Positions 15,336 to 24,597 of a DNA stretch of 52,121 nt are shown here, in pieces. The DNA is from JBJFGR01 sp051892875 (lineage in GTDB: Bacteria > Pseudomonadota > Gammaproteobacteria > Enterobacterales > Succinivibrionaceae), in contig JBJFGR010000069.1 of assembly GCA_051892875.1 (NCBI GenBank), positions 1 to 52,121 on the forward strand, read 5' to 3'. Below the pieces are notes generated by a model. It was not told where the DNA came from. It saw only the letters and a list, made by a program, of their open reading frames with translations, and ran no database searches. Position numbers and translations under genes: made by a program. Each line of letters begins with the position of its first letter. Position 1 is the first letter of the stretch.

Positions 15336-16340
15336 ATGAATCTTAGAGAACGTATGTTAGAAGCTATTTCTAAAAATTTGGACGAAGGTGTTGAAAGTTC
15401 AAAAGAAATCATGAGTAACAATATTGTGCCTTCCTTCGAAGAAATGGGAATGGCTAACGTTGAGCCGGGTGAATTTGCGCAAGGTGAAATTACCGATCAA
15501 GAAAATTTAGTCAACAAAGCTAATATGTCAAACGACAATAATTTCGGTAAATCTTCAGATGCTGGAAATTCTTTCGAAAAGGCTGTTGAAGATATGGCCA
15601 ATGATCTGGTTGATATTTCCGCCGGTGATAACGAAGATTCTGATGTTACTTCATTGAAAATCGTTAAAACTACAGACGATTGCTGTGATTACGAAGAAGA
15701 TAAACATTCTTTTGGTGAATCTCATTTGGCTAAATTCGTTGAAAGTATTTTGAATGGTAAAACTTGTGAACAGTATTTGGCAGAAAAAACAAAGTATAAT
15801 TTAAAACCGATTAATCCAGCTCTTGGCCTTGCGAATTTTGAAGCTTATGTTATGGATAACTTTCTTGCTTCTATGTCTGAAGAAGATAAACACGCCTTCG
15901 TTGTAGAAGCAGAAAAAGAAATGAACGGAGATCCTGAAGCAGATCCGTATTCAATTTTAACGAAGTACGGTGAAATTAATGAGTTATTAGATTATAACAT
16001 TACTCCATCTGAATTATATTGGCACATGGCAAGTAAAAATCAATTACAAAGAGAAGCAGTAAAAGAGTCTAACTATGCTGGTCCTCTCAATTTTGTTCCA
16101 GATGTTCGTATTTCTGTTGCTGATGTAGTTGCCGCTTTAAAGAATAAAATTGGTGAAGGTTCTGAAGCTGTACATGTTGATCAAGAATACGATGAACGTA
16201 AAGATAATGCATATAAAGTATCTCAGATTGACAAAAATTTATTACCTAAAAAATTACATGTCGAAAACGTATTACTTGAATTAGACGGTGATACATACAA
16301 AGTAAATAAAACTAGTGATGCTTTTCCGCTTGCTAGATAA
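15336..16340 (+). CDS. Putative virion protein
   Basis: 334 residues, acidic, Asn/Asp-rich N-terminal half (about 40-130) and a more ordered C-terminal half. No recognised family. AATAAGGATAAAAATATG gives the start. It opens a plus-strand unit (15336-18544) with the ferritin-like and Stealth-like genes. Virion or assembly role is inferred from position between the acidic protein and the tail sheath. Confidence 0.6.
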   Translation: MNLRERMLEAISKNLDEGVESSKEIMSNNIVPSFEEMGMANVEPGEFAQGEITDQENLVNKANMSNDNNFGKSSDAGNSFEKAVEDMANDLVDISAGDNEDSDVTSLKIVKTTDDCCDYEEDKHSFGESHLAKFVESILNGKTCEQYLAEKTKYNLKPINPALGLANFEAYVMDNFLASMSEEDKHAFVVEAEKEMNGDPEADPYSILTKYGEINELLDYNITPSELYWHMASKNQLQREAVKESNYAGPLNFVPDVRISVADVVAALKNKIGEGSEAVHVDQEYDERKDNAYKVSQIDKNLLPKKLHVENVLLELDGDTYKVNKTSDAFPLAR

Positions 16341-16351
16341 TAGAGGAAAAA

Positions 16352-17242
16352 ATGCGTATTATTCCAAAAAAGAGATTGGTTGAAGCAGAAGCAAATCCAT
16401 TAGAAACAAATGATGTTGATTTGTCAAACGATGAAGCTTATTGCCAGGCGATTTTAGGTGCGATTGCTTCTGAATCTAAAGCATACAGCGAATACGATCA
16501 AATTTTATCGTTAGAAGATAATGTTACCAGAAAAGAATTAGTTGATCTTTTTCATGACGTATTAGTAGATGTACGCGATGAAGAAATGAAACATCTGGCT
16601 CAATTGACATCTAAAATAAGTGAAGTTCCAGAAATGAAAAAAGCTTATGAAGTGGGTGTTAAAGAAGCAGATTCTGGCGAAGAACAGTCTCTTGATAATA
16701 CAGAAAATAAAGAAGATCAAGATAAAGACGAAGTTGAGACCAAAGACAAAGAAGAAGTAAAAGAATCAGTGCAAGTATTAACAGAAGCTGTACAGCAAAA
16801 TCGTACATATGATAATTATACTGTATGTCAAATTATAGCAGATACTTTAAGTTTAAACGATAAACAGTACGAAATCTTAGAAAAAGTATTTGGTTTTTAT
16901 GAAGATGAAATGCTTGCTGATGAAGTCGATAGAGCTTTGATTGAATTACGAAATTATTTTAATATATCTGATTCAAAAATAGATCAAATCGAAAATGCTA
17001 TTATTGCTTCTAATGATCCGATTACTGATAGAAAAAATGATTTCAAAGGTGACATCGATTCTGACATCTCTAGTATTGAGAATGTCATGGAAAATGTTTA
17101 TTCGATTGCTGCAAAAGAAAAATTATTTGATGTAATTCAGTATCTTAAGAAGTTAGAATACAATGGTGAAAAAGAAATCGGTTGGTCTGTTCGTCATTCT
17201 GCTTTCGGTGGAAACAATCCAAAAAAGAGAATAATCGCATAA
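16352..17242 (+). CDS. Ferritin-like-domain protein
   Basis: 296 residues. Residues ~27-95 look like one half of a ferritin/rubrerythrin four-helix bundle: AIASESKAYSEYDQIL (Glu and Tyr ligands spaced as in rubrerythrin), then FHDVLVDVRDEEMKHLAQL with the DEExxH-type motif. The middle (about 110-145) is a charged Glu/Lys/Asp linker; the C-terminal ~150 residues are unrecognised. It may bind a di-iron centre or only use the fold. It starts 11 bases after the previous gene and overlaps the next by one base. Confidence 0.6.
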   Translation: MRIIPKKRLVEAEANPLETNDVDLSNDEAYCQAILGAIASESKAYSEYDQILSLEDNVTRKELVDLFHDVLVDVRDEEMKHLAQLTSKISEVPEMKKAYEVGVKEADSGEEQSLDNTENKEDQDKDEVETKDKEEVKESVQVLTEAVQQNRTYDNYTVCQIIADTLSLNDKQYEILEKVFGFYEDEMLADEVDRALIELRNYFNISDSKIDQIENAIIASNDPITDRKNDFKGDIDSDISSIENVMENVYSIAAKEKLFDVIQYLKKLEYNGEKEIGWSVRHSAFGGNNPKKRIIA

Positions 17243-17625
17243 TGTCTAAAACAAAAGAATTATTCATAGAAGCCTTAAATCCGCTCAATAGAATTGCAAA
17301 CAGTATAATTAAAAAATTGAATTATATTGAAAGTAGTGTTATTCTTAAAGCGAAAACCTATGAAGAAGTTCAAGATCTTTTACAAAAAACCTCCGTATAT
17401 CATTCTAATGCTTTTGATGAGTTAAACGAAGAACAACAAGATATTGTATTACATAAAGTTTGGAATACTATTCATAATGTATTGGGTCAAAAACCAGTCG
17501 AAGAAGAGGTTAGTACAGAAGAATTAGAAGCCAAGATTTATAATTTTCTTAAATCTAACGGTGGTATTATGTATCCTCTTGAAATATCAGCAAAAAAGTT
17601 AGCAAACACAATAAAGCAGAAATAA
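17242..17625 (+). CDS. Hypothetical protein
   Basis: 127 residues from the ATG overlapping the previous stop (TAATG); an in-frame upstream extension to 17182 lies inside the preceding gene and is rejected. Helical, charged, with an EEEVSTEELE segment near the C-terminus. No family recognised. Confidence 0.68.
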   Translation: MSKTKELFIEALNPLNRIANSIIKKLNYIESSVILKAKTYEEVQDLLQKTSVYHSNAFDELNEEQQDIVLHKVWNTIHNVLGQKPVEEEVSTEELEAKIYNFLKSNGGIMYPLEISAKKLANTIKQK

Positions 17626-17635
17626 GTGTATAAAC

Positions 17636-18544
17636 ATGGTAGAATCAAAAAGGAAGATTGTTACTCAGCCGTGGTTACATACAAAAGAATGGGCTGATAA
17701 ACAGAAAATAAGTTACCCACACAATGTTTTATCAGAAAAGGCAAGATCTTTCTTAAATCCATGTTTGACGACTGAAATATACAAATCAGATTTAGAATTA
17801 GATTTAGTATACATTTTAAAAGCAAGTGAAAATAATCCAGATATACGGATGTCTTTACGCTCTATTGCTAAATTCTGTAATTTTAAACGTATTTGGATTA
17901 TTGGATATAAGCCTAGTTGGATTAAAAATGTTCGTTATATTCCGACTATCCAGAATCAAGACAAGTGGAAAAATAGTATTACAAATTATTTAGCTGCTTG
18001 TAATTGTCAGGAAATATCTGATAATTTTGTATTAATGAATGATGATTTCTTCGCATTAAAACCTATTAGAAACTGGTATGAAGCATTAAATGTTTGCCTT
18101 GGTACATTAGATGCCGAAGTAAAAAGAAATGCAAACAATATAAAAAAATCTCGTTGGAAGTATGGTTTTGATTATGCGGTTGAATTGTTAAATAAATTAG
18201 ATTGTCATAGTCATTATAATTACGAATCTCATCTTCCTATTATTATAAATAAAGCTAATTTTAATCAAATGATGAAATTATCTTGTATTAAAGAATTTTG
18301 TCAAACTCCAAAAGTATTACACAAACGCAGTGTCTACAAAAACTTATACCCAGACGAAGGATTAGGAAAACCTAGAAAAATTAACGATGTAAAAATAACA
18401 TTAAATCAGGATCTAACTGACGCTTGGTTACAAGAAGATTGGTTGAGTGTTTTTGATAATACAGTTGGTAATAATAAACAATATCCTAGACTTAACCAAT
18501 TCTTAAATAGTATGTTTCCTGATAAATGTAAATTCGAAGTTTAA
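17636..18544 (+). CDS. Stealth-like sugar-phosphotransferase
   Basis: 302 residues. Features of the Stealth/capsule phosphotransferase group: DLVYILKAS (56-64; normally DIVYTWVD), RSI (75-77), RIWIIGYKPSW, and FVLMNDDFFALKPI with the NDDFF motif (135-139). The family transfers hexose-1-phosphate to glycans. It could decorate virions or alter host surface polysaccharide; a GT2 gene lies 5 kb upstream. The first motif is degenerate, so activity is uncertain. Confidence 0.65.
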   Translation: MVESKRKIVTQPWLHTKEWADKQKISYPHNVLSEKARSFLNPCLTTEIYKSDLELDLVYILKASENNPDIRMSLRSIAKFCNFKRIWIIGYKPSWIKNVRYIPTIQNQDKWKNSITNYLAACNCQEISDNFVLMNDDFFALKPIRNWYEALNVCLGTLDAEVKRNANNIKKSRWKYGFDYAVELLNKLDCHSHYNYESHLPIIINKANFNQMMKLSCIKEFCQTPKVLHKRSVYKNLYPDEGLGKPRKINDVKITLNQDLTDAWLQEDWLSVFDNTVGNNKQYPRLNQFLNSMFPDKCKFEV

Positions 18545-18585
18545 TTACATTCATTCAGATTTTAAAATAATAACTTATTGAAAAA

Positions 18586-18652
18586 TAATCTAACTTTATT
18601 CCGGTTCTATACATATAAAAGAATTTATGGAATGATATAATAAGTTAGATTA
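18586..18652. promoter_or_regulatory. Long inverted repeat enclosing a GTTCTA motif
   Basis: Arms TAATCTAACTT (18586-18596) and AAGTTAGATTA (18642-18652), extended inward by TATTCC/GGAAT. The loop holds GTTCTATACATATAAAAG (18604-18621). It lies in the gap ahead of the tail sheath. It could be an operator, an RNA hairpin in the leader, or both; a similar layout occurs at 25561-25614. Confidence 0.55.
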
Positions 18653-18676
18653 ATATCTCTTTATATCCTTTCAAAA

Positions 18677-18682
18677 GTTCTA
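18677..18682 (+). promoter_or_regulatory. GTTCTA promoter-like motif
   Basis: AAAAGTTCTAAATATTAACTG, 46 bases before the tail sheath ATG. Confidence 0.55.
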
Positions 18683-18727
18683 AATATTAACTGTTTTAGT
18701 TAAGTTTAAGATAAGGATAATAAAGAA

Positions 18728-20689
18728 ATGGCCAACTATAAATTTCCGGGAATTTATGCTTCTATTAAAGATTTAAGTGGAGTTGTCGCTACAAATACTA
18801 CGACAGCATGTGCTTATGTCGGTGAAGCTGAATATGGACCGATTAATACTCCAACTCTGTTATCTACGCTGCAAGATTATACTGGTCGTTTTGGTTCATT
18901 AAGTTCCAAATACGGTTATGCTGGTTATTCTTTAGCAGTTGCGTCAGATACAATCGGTGAACATTACTTTGTACGTGTAGTTCCGACTGGTGATCCAGAA
19001 TTACCTGCAGAAGACCGTGTAAATGATGCTCATTGGGCTGCAGCTACAATTCCTGTTCAAGGCAGTGTTAAAGAAATGCCTGTTTCAAATGGGTATTTTT
19101 ATGAAGAAATTACAGCAGCTCAGACATCTCGCGACTCTGGTGCTGAATCTGGTTTATTTGCTAGCGACGATTTAGATTCTGCTTTCATTGTTACTGCAAC
19201 CGACCCGAACAACAGAAAATTTTATATCTCCTTATCAGATAGTACGATTAATGAAAATCGTGCATACGCTGTAACTGCTCCTACTAAATTCGAAGAAGAA
19301 TCTGGAGATACAGGTAGAACATTAGTTACAGTTACTGTTCCGGCGAGTGTTGTTGATGGATTAGAATTAGGTGCATCTATCGTTGTTTCTAGAATGTCTA
19401 ATGAAGCATTGAATGGTACATTTAAAGTATATGATTGGACAGTTAACGGACAATCTAGTACAGTTTCATTCTTCGTTAATAGTATTGAAACACAGACAAA
19501 TGATTCAAATGCACGTGTAGGTCGTTATCCAGATGATGATCAAACAACTTTCACTTTGTCAGTTATTGAGAAAGTTGGTCGCGTTATGCAAACTCTTGAA
19601 ACGTTTGAATATTGTACATTGTATCCGAGCCAGGATAGCTATGGTAACTCAATGTATGTCGAAGACGTTGTAAACGGTACTTCTAATTACATTCAAGTAT
19701 TTGTAAACCAGAATTTTGTTCAAGAAAACCCAGATGCTATTGTTATTCCTGAATTTGTTGAAAACGTTGCATTGACTGGTGGTAAATCTGGTACATGGAA
19801 AGATGCAAATGCTAAATATACTGATTTAAATGCTGCTTGGGATAATTTCAAAGACAGATCACAAGTTGGTGTTTCGCTCTTGATGAACAGTGGTTATGTC
19901 AACAAAGGCAATGTTTCTTATCAGGCTAAAATGTTAGAAATTGCTGAACATCGTCGTGACTGCTTCTGCTTATTTGACTGCCCGATGACTGAAACAGATT
20001 ACGAAAACTTAGTTGATTGGCGTAAAAATATTCAGGGCTTTAACTCATATCGCGGTGCTGTTTCTGCTCCTTGGGTTAAAACATACGATTCAGTTCAAGG
20101 TCGTGCAAATTTTGTAATGTGTCCATCTGCGTATGTTGCTAAGATTATGGGTAATGGTCAACCTTGGATGGCTCCCGCAGGTTTAAATAGAGGTGTCTTA
20201 ACTTCTGCTGTTGTTTCTCCGACAGGTTTGACTCAATACTATGATCAGACTAAAGGCGGTAATATCTATACAGATAATCAGATTAACTGTATTATTAAAG
20301 ATCCGAGTGCTGGTTATGTTAACTGGGGTCAAAGAACGTTACAAGCTAAACCTTCTGCATTAGATCGTATTAACGTTGCAAGAACAGTTATCTACATTGA
20401 GACTGTATTACGTGATGCTGCTAAATGGCACTTGTTTGAAAACAATACAGCTTATGAACGTATGCAAATCACCTTACAGTTCAACAGCTTCTTAAATTCA
20501 ATCTTGTCTGCTGAAGGTATTACTAAATATAGTGTTGTTTGTAACGAAGAAAACAATACACCGTTAGTAATCGCAAACAATCAAATGGTAATTGACGTTT
20601 ACTTGTGGCCGGTTTATACAGCTGAAGTCATTATTTTGAACAGTGTTATTCAAGGTAGTGATGCAAACGTTACTGTTACTGCTAGATAA
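18728..20689 (+). CDS. 18: Tail sheath protein (gp18-like)
   Basis: 653 residues. The N-terminus has the sheath signature FPGIYASIKDLSGV...TTTACAYVGEAEYGPINTP. The C-terminal domain (about 480-653), with 'YVNWGQRTL', 'NVARTVIYIE' and 'YLWPVYTAEVIILN', matches contractile tail sheath proteins. The sheath surrounds the tube and contracts during infection, so the phage is a myovirus. Its size is close to T4 gp18. Codon use is expression-optimised; it has its own promoter-like elements and a strong terminator. No tube gene follows directly. Confidence 0.93.
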   Translation: MANYKFPGIYASIKDLSGVVATNTTTACAYVGEAEYGPINTPTLLSTLQDYTGRFGSLSSKYGYAGYSLAVASDTIGEHYFVRVVPTGDPELPAEDRVNDAHWAAATIPVQGSVKEMPVSNGYFYEEITAAQTSRDSGAESGLFASDDLDSAFIVTATDPNNRKFYISLSDSTINENRAYAVTAPTKFEEESGDTGRTLVTVTVPASVVDGLELGASIVVSRMSNEALNGTFKVYDWTVNGQSSTVSFFVNSIETQTNDSNARVGRYPDDDQTTFTLSVIEKVGRVMQTLETFEYCTLYPSQDSYGNSMYVEDVVNGTSNYIQVFVNQNFVQENPDAIVIPEFVENVALTGGKSGTWKDANAKYTDLNAAWDNFKDRSQVGVSLLMNSGYVNKGNVSYQAKMLEIAEHRRDCFCLFDCPMTETDYENLVDWRKNIQGFNSYRGAVSAPWVKTYDSVQGRANFVMCPSAYVAKIMGNGQPWMAPAGLNRGVLTSAVVSPTGLTQYYDQTKGGNIYTDNQINCIIKDPSAGYVNWGQRTLQAKPSALDRINVARTVIYIETVLRDAAKWHLFENNTAYERMQITLQFNSFLNSILSAEGITKYSVVCNEENNTPLVIANNQMVIDVYLWPVYTAEVIILNSVIQGSDANVTVTAR

Positions 20690-20720
20690 TAAACGTTATA
20701 ATTTGAAATGACGTTGCATT

Positions 20721-20753
20721 AAGTCTCAGATTGATTTTCTGAGACTTTTTGTT
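20721..20753 (+). terminator. Rho-independent terminator
   Basis: AAGTCTCAGA pairs with TCTGAGACTT, followed by TTTGTTT. Ends the tail sheath transcript. Confidence 0.9.
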
Positions 20754-20798
20754 TATCTGGTTATATTTCGTATTAGAAATTGGGCTTTTATTATTAAA

Positions 20799-20804
20799 GT
20801 TCTA
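20799..20804 (+). promoter_or_regulatory. GTTCTA promoter-like motif
   Basis: AAAGTTCTATATACTATATATAAAG, 32 bases before the fibre gene at 20836 and just after the sheath terminator. Similar to the copy at 38015-38020 (GTTCTATATACTG, minus strand). Confidence 0.55.
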
Positions 20805-20835
20805 TATACTATATATAAAGTAAGGAAAACAAAGA

Positions 20836-21336
20836 ATGTCAGTTTATATTGGAGATACATTAATTGCGGGTCCTTCTGGGACTACAGATTACAATGTTTT
20901 AACTAACAAACCCAAAATTAATAATGTAGAAATAAAAGGGGAAATTAGTTTAGATTCGTTAGGCTGTTATACAAAAGCAGAAGTTGACAATGCTTTTGCT
21001 ACCCATGCTTGTACAATTTATCAAGATTTAATTTCTACTACTAACAATATAGCATTAACTGCGTCGACTAGTATTTATAGTTATACTATTACAGGTGATG
21101 TTACATTTACATTCGATACTTCTTCTTTGACTGGAAATGTACCCGGAAAGATTATAACTTTTGAATTATATATACCAGCGTCTACGACAGTTGGAACAAT
21201 TACTTGGCCAGGTAGTGTAAAATGGTTAAGTGGAGAAGTGCCTTTAATAGAAGCAAATAATAATTATTTATTAGCATTTAGAAGTTTTGATCAAGGTGTT
21301 AATTGGATTGGTAACTTACAGTCTTATTGGAGCTAA
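20836..21336 (+). CDS. Tail fibre-type protein
   Basis: 166 residues. Begins MSVYIGDTLIAG and has the fibre module DYNVLTNKPKINNVEIKGE...LDSLG, followed by YTKAEVDN. The C-terminal ~100 residues are beta-rich (TITGDVTFTFDT...) and resemble capsid- or fibre-decorating jelly-roll segments. The module recurs in the genes at 22213, 25646 and 27459. It probably forms part of a trimeric adsorption structure. Confidence 0.75.
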   Translation: MSVYIGDTLIAGPSGTTDYNVLTNKPKINNVEIKGEISLDSLGCYTKAEVDNAFATHACTIYQDLISTTNNIALTASTSIYSYTITGDVTFTFDTSSLTGNVPGKIITFELYIPASTTVGTITWPGSVKWLSGEVPLIEANNNYLLAFRSFDQGVNWIGNLQSYWS

Positions 21337-21340
21337 TTAA

Positions 21341-21907
21341 ATGACAACGAAAAAAGAAAAGTTGTGGAAGGGTACATTAGCTGAATATAATGCATTGTCA
21401 AAACACGATGACGACATTACATATATTATCACAGACGATTGTGAAGTTATAGATTTACTTGAAGATTCTGGTTTATATAAAGATAAAACTTGGTCGTCAT
21501 CTAAAATATATGAAACTTTACAAGGTCTTCTTCCAAGAGTGCCACAGTCTGGATGCCATTTATTAGAAGCATCTGACGGAATACTAAAATGGAATGAAAT
21601 CGAAGCAGAATCCACAGAAAATGGAATAAGTACAGTCTCTTTACAATTATTTGCATCTGGTTCTACTTATAAAATTCCTGAAAATGGATATATCTTACTG
21701 AATAAATATTGTACTTCACTCGGTCAATACATTTCAGTACACAGTAAAATAATGAATACTATTTATCAGCATTGTGTATCTACGCGTGCTCATTCAATGT
21801 ATTCGCTGTTTATTCCTGTATTAAAAGACGATGAATTAAAGATTGAATATACTTTTGCTGGTGAGACTGTAAATTTCTTATACGTTAAAGGAGATAAATT
21901 TGAATGA
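21341..21907 (+). CDS. Tail fibre-associated protein
   Basis: 188 residues. The N-terminal LWKGTLAEYNALSKHDDDITYIITDD is a segment seen in many phage fibre proteins; the C-terminal half is beta-rich. Start lies 4 bases after the previous stop and its end overlaps the next gene (ATGA), so it is translated as part of the fibre operon. Likely virion-associated. Confidence 0.68.
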   Translation: MTTKKEKLWKGTLAEYNALSKHDDDITYIITDDCEVIDLLEDSGLYKDKTWSSSKIYETLQGLLPRVPQSGCHLLEASDGILKWNEIEAESTENGISTVSLQLFASGSTYKIPENGYILLNKYCTSLGQYISVHSKIMNTIYQHCVSTRAHSMYSLFIPVLKDDELKIEYTFAGETVNFLYVKGDKFE

Positions 21908-22209
21908 GTCAGTACTTAGCATATAAAGACAATAAGATAATTGCAGTAGCTAAAACAAAAGAAGAATTAGAAAATATTCCATTTATTATCTTTGACGAAA
22001 TAATTAAAACGAATGAAAACTATGTATTTGTAAACAATCAGTATGTTTTAGAATCAAAAGTAAAAGCAGAAAAAGCTATTGCAGCGAGATTGGCAGAATA
22101 CCCAAGTTTAGAAGATCAATTAGACATGTTGTATTGGGATAAAGTTAAAGGTACAAACGTCTGGTTTAACACTATTAATCAAATAAAAAAGAAATATCCA
22201 AAGGAATAA
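21904..22209 (+). CDS. Small fibre-operon protein (assembly-like)
   Basis: 101 residues. The C-terminal half, YPSLEDQLDMLYWDKVKGTNVWFNTINQIKKKYPK, has the look of the short C-terminal domain often found in phage tail fibre or tail-fibre-assembly proteins. The N-terminal half (YLAYKDNKIIAVAKTKEEL) is beta-rich. It overlaps the preceding gene by 4 bases. Could be a fibre chaperone or a virion part. Confidence 0.6.
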   Translation: MSQYLAYKDNKIIAVAKTKEELENIPFIIFDEIIKTNENYVFVNNQYVLESKVKAEKAIAARLAEYPSLEDQLDMLYWDKVKGTNVWFNTINQIKKKYPKE

Positions 22210-22212
22210 CAA

Positions 22213-23085
22213 ATGACTATTAGACAAGGTGATAAAATAGTTGCTGGATATACCCCTTCTAAAGATTATCTCACTTTAGAAAATAGACCTTCTATTAATC
22301 ATATCGAATTAAATGGTAATTTATCTTTATCAGATTTGGGTATTCAACCAAAAGGAAGTTATGTTGAAACAGATAATTTTGCTGAATTTGTAACTACAAC
22401 CGTTAAAGATTTTGAAGAATTACACAAGAATATCGATACAAGATTAAGTGAAATAAACGCTAAAATTAAATTTACCCACGATACTGTTTTAAATAAACTT
22501 AAAGATACTGATTTAGATTATAATACTCTTTTAAATAAGCCAACAATTAATGGAAAAGTTTTAGCAAACAATGTAGTACTAACAGAATCTGATTTACTTA
22601 AAGATACAAATTACGTTACTGCCGACGAAGTAAAAAAATTAATATCAGAAAAAGCTTGTAACGAAGATGTATATTCAAAAGAAGAAATAGATGAATTAAT
22701 TAACACATTAAAAAAAGCAGAATATATTACAAAAGCTGATCTTTCGAAAGTATTACGTAAGTATGTTTCTAATGCCGAGTTATCTTTAAAAGTGGCAGAT
22801 GAATTATCTTCGTTTGAAAGTAACGTTGCAGAACCTTATATTATCGAAAGAGAAAAATCAAAAGAAGAATTAAAAAGAGAAGAACGCAACCAAAATTTAG
22901 AAAATGTATTATGGCGAATCACACGCTTTGAACAACAAACTAAATTAGGTATTAAAACAGAAGATTCGGAAAACATTTATTTTAAATTATTACAGTATGC
23001 TCAATACTTACGTGATATTCCACAGAATAAAAATTTTCCTGATATCGAAATATTAAAATTTGAAGAATATTTAACGGCTTTATAG
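22213..23085 (+). CDS. Tail fibre protein
   Basis: 290 residues. Two fibre modules: DYLTLENRPSINHIELNGNL...LGI and DYNTLLNKPTINGKVL. Coiled-coil-prone stretches follow (about 55-100, 135-215), with YSKEEIDELI-type linkers and a charged C-terminal helix region. It follows the previous gene by 3 bases. Likely the shaft of a trimeric fibre. Confidence 0.72.
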   Translation: MTIRQGDKIVAGYTPSKDYLTLENRPSINHIELNGNLSLSDLGIQPKGSYVETDNFAEFVTTTVKDFEELHKNIDTRLSEINAKIKFTHDTVLNKLKDTDLDYNTLLNKPTINGKVLANNVVLTESDLLKDTNYVTADEVKKLISEKACNEDVYSKEEIDELINTLKKAEYITKADLSKVLRKYVSNAELSLKVADELSSFESNVAEPYIIEREKSKEELKREERNQNLENVLWRITRFEQQTKLGIKTEDSENIYFKLLQYAQYLRDIPQNKNFPDIEILKFEEYLTAL

Positions 23086-23099
23086 TTTGAGGATATAAA

Positions 23100-23978
23100 A
23101 TGGCAATTAGAATTATAGACAGTGTTTTACCTCCTGCAACCACTACTAAAAAAGGTGGTGTTATCATCGGAGAAGATTTAGACGTTACAGCCGAAGGTAC
23201 TTTAACGATCGGTGGTGTAATTTCTGAGATTGCAGGAAAAGCTGGAAGTTACTTATATACAGATGGTAGTAAGCTTATTTGGCAACCTTTACCAGATACT
23301 ATTGAAGTTGATCGTTTGAATACTGATATTTTAACAAATACGTATTTAAATGGTAACCTAGGCGTCGCTATGTTAAACTCAAAAGTTGCAAGTGGTGCTT
23401 ATGTTACAGCTATTAAAACGAATAGTACAAATGGTAAATTCACATTAAACACCTATCAAGATAAATTATTACTTGGTTATACTTCAAATACTACTATAAA
23501 TGCAGGTACAAATAGTTTAGATAAACAAATTATACTGATGAATGAAGCTGGCGATAGTCAATTTCCGGGTACTATTACGGCGTCTATCTTTAATGGTGTT
23601 GCAACTCAAGCTCGATATGCAGACTTAGCCGAAAAATATCTTAGTGATGAAAAATATCCAGTTGGTACATTGATTAAATTCGGTGGTGAAAAAGAAATAA
23701 CTATTGCTGATAAAGAAGTGAATGGTGTAATTTCTGAAAAACCAGGTTTTATCTTAAATTCGAAAAGCAAGGGTCAAAGTATTGCTCTCGTCGGCAAAGT
23801 AAAAGTAAGAGTTGTGGGTAAAGTTAAAAAGTTTAATAAAATTGTACTCAGTAAGATTGCCGGAGTCGGTTGTGTTAAAAAATGGTATGATTTTAGAAAA
23901 GTAGTTGCTATCGCATTAGAAGACAATGACACAGATGCCGAAAAATTGGTCATGTGCGTAGCTAAATTAACTTTCTAG
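23100..23978 (+). CDS. Tail fibre tip protein
   Basis: 292 residues. The N-terminus has PPATTTKKGGVIIGEDLDVTAEG, a common fibre start. The C-terminus has ARYADLAEKYLSDEKYPVGTLIKFGGEKEIT and ALVGKVKVRVVGKV, the conserved C-terminal fibre domain of many large phages, related to self-cleaving chaperone-type ends. It closes the plus-strand fibre operon before a terminator. Receptor or glycan contact is likely. Confidence 0.78.
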   Translation: MAIRIIDSVLPPATTTKKGGVIIGEDLDVTAEGTLTIGGVISEIAGKAGSYLYTDGSKLIWQPLPDTIEVDRLNTDILTNTYLNGNLGVAMLNSKVASGAYVTAIKTNSTNGKFTLNTYQDKLLLGYTSNTTINAGTNSLDKQIILMNEAGDSQFPGTITASIFNGVATQARYADLAEKYLSDEKYPVGTLIKFGGEKEITIADKEVNGVISEKPGFILNSKSKGQSIALVGKVKVRVVGKVKKFNKIVLSKIAGVGCVKKWYDFRKVVAIALEDNDTDAEKLVMCVAKLTF

Positions 23979-24000
23979 AGAAACTCTTAAGATTAAATTA

Positions 24001-24040
24001 AAAGGCTCGTGTACGGTCAAAAAACGAGCCTTTATTTTTA
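24001..24040. terminator. Bidirectional terminator between convergent units
   Basis: AAAGGCTCGT (24001-24010) pairs with ACGAGCCTTT (24024-24033). T-rich tracts follow on both strands (ATTTTTATTTATTTTT on plus; TTTTAATTTAA on minus). It separates the plus fibre operon from the minus lysis cassette. Confidence 0.88.
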
Positions 24041-24283
24041 TTTATTTTTAAGTAATTCGTTTGTTATCTTGTTTTGGACTTTTTCTGCTTTATCTTGAGC
24101 TTGATAACAAACTATAATTTGTGTAAAAGTTTTAGTACCATCTAAACATTGATAATCATAATCTGTTTGTACTAAATTGTTTGTAGATACATTTACCTGC
24201 GTTGTAGAAGTACACCCAAAAAGCATACTGAACAAAAATAAGAAAAATATCCACAATCCTAAAATTCTACATAATATTTTCAT
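24038..24283 (-). CDS. Rz1: Outer-membrane spanin lipoprotein (Rz1-like)
   Basis: 81 residues with a signal peptide (MKILCRILGLWIFFLFLFSML) and lipobox LFGC, with Cys as the lipidated residue. The mature part is short and Gln/Asn/Thr-rich. It overlaps the upstream Rz-like gene by 4 bases. Together they form a two-component spanin that fuses inner and outer membranes at lysis, which indicates a Gram-negative host. Confidence 0.75.
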   Translation of the reverse strand: MKILCRILGLWIFFLFLFSMLFGCTSTTQVNVSTNNLVQTDYDYQCLDGTKTFTQIIVCYQAQDKAEKVQNKITNELLKNK

Positions 24284-24594
24284 TGTGCATTCTGTTTTAA
24301 ATAATCAAGTAATTCTTTTGAAGGTTTAGTATCACCACAATTATCTTTTGGAATATTATTTAATTTATTTATATATTCTTTTTCGATTTTTTTAATTTCT
24401 TGATCTTTTGTTTGAATATATACAAGTAATTTATCGTTATCATTTTTTAACGTCTGAATAGTATTATTTGCATCACACAATTTTTCTCTTGTATTCTTTA
24501 AATTATCTTGTGAAATTTGCCAAAGCATAAAAAATATAACTGCAGCCAAAATAGAAACGGCAATAGTAATAAGACTCGCTTTATTCGCTATCAT
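24280..24594 (-). CDS. Rz: Inner-membrane spanin (Rz-like)
   Basis: 104 residues with an N-terminal membrane anchor (LITIAVSILAAVIFFMLW) and a long periplasmic coiled coil (about 28-80), the layout of Rz i-spanins. Gene order holin, Rz, Rz1 is typical. Assigned from architecture and context rather than sequence identity. Confidence 0.75.
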   Translation of the reverse strand: MIANKASLITIAVSILAAVIFFMLWQISQDNLKNTREKLCDANNTIQTLKNDNDKLLVYIQTKDQEIKKIEKEYINKLNNIPKDNCGDTKPSKELLDYLKQNAQ

Positions 24595-24597
24595 TGA

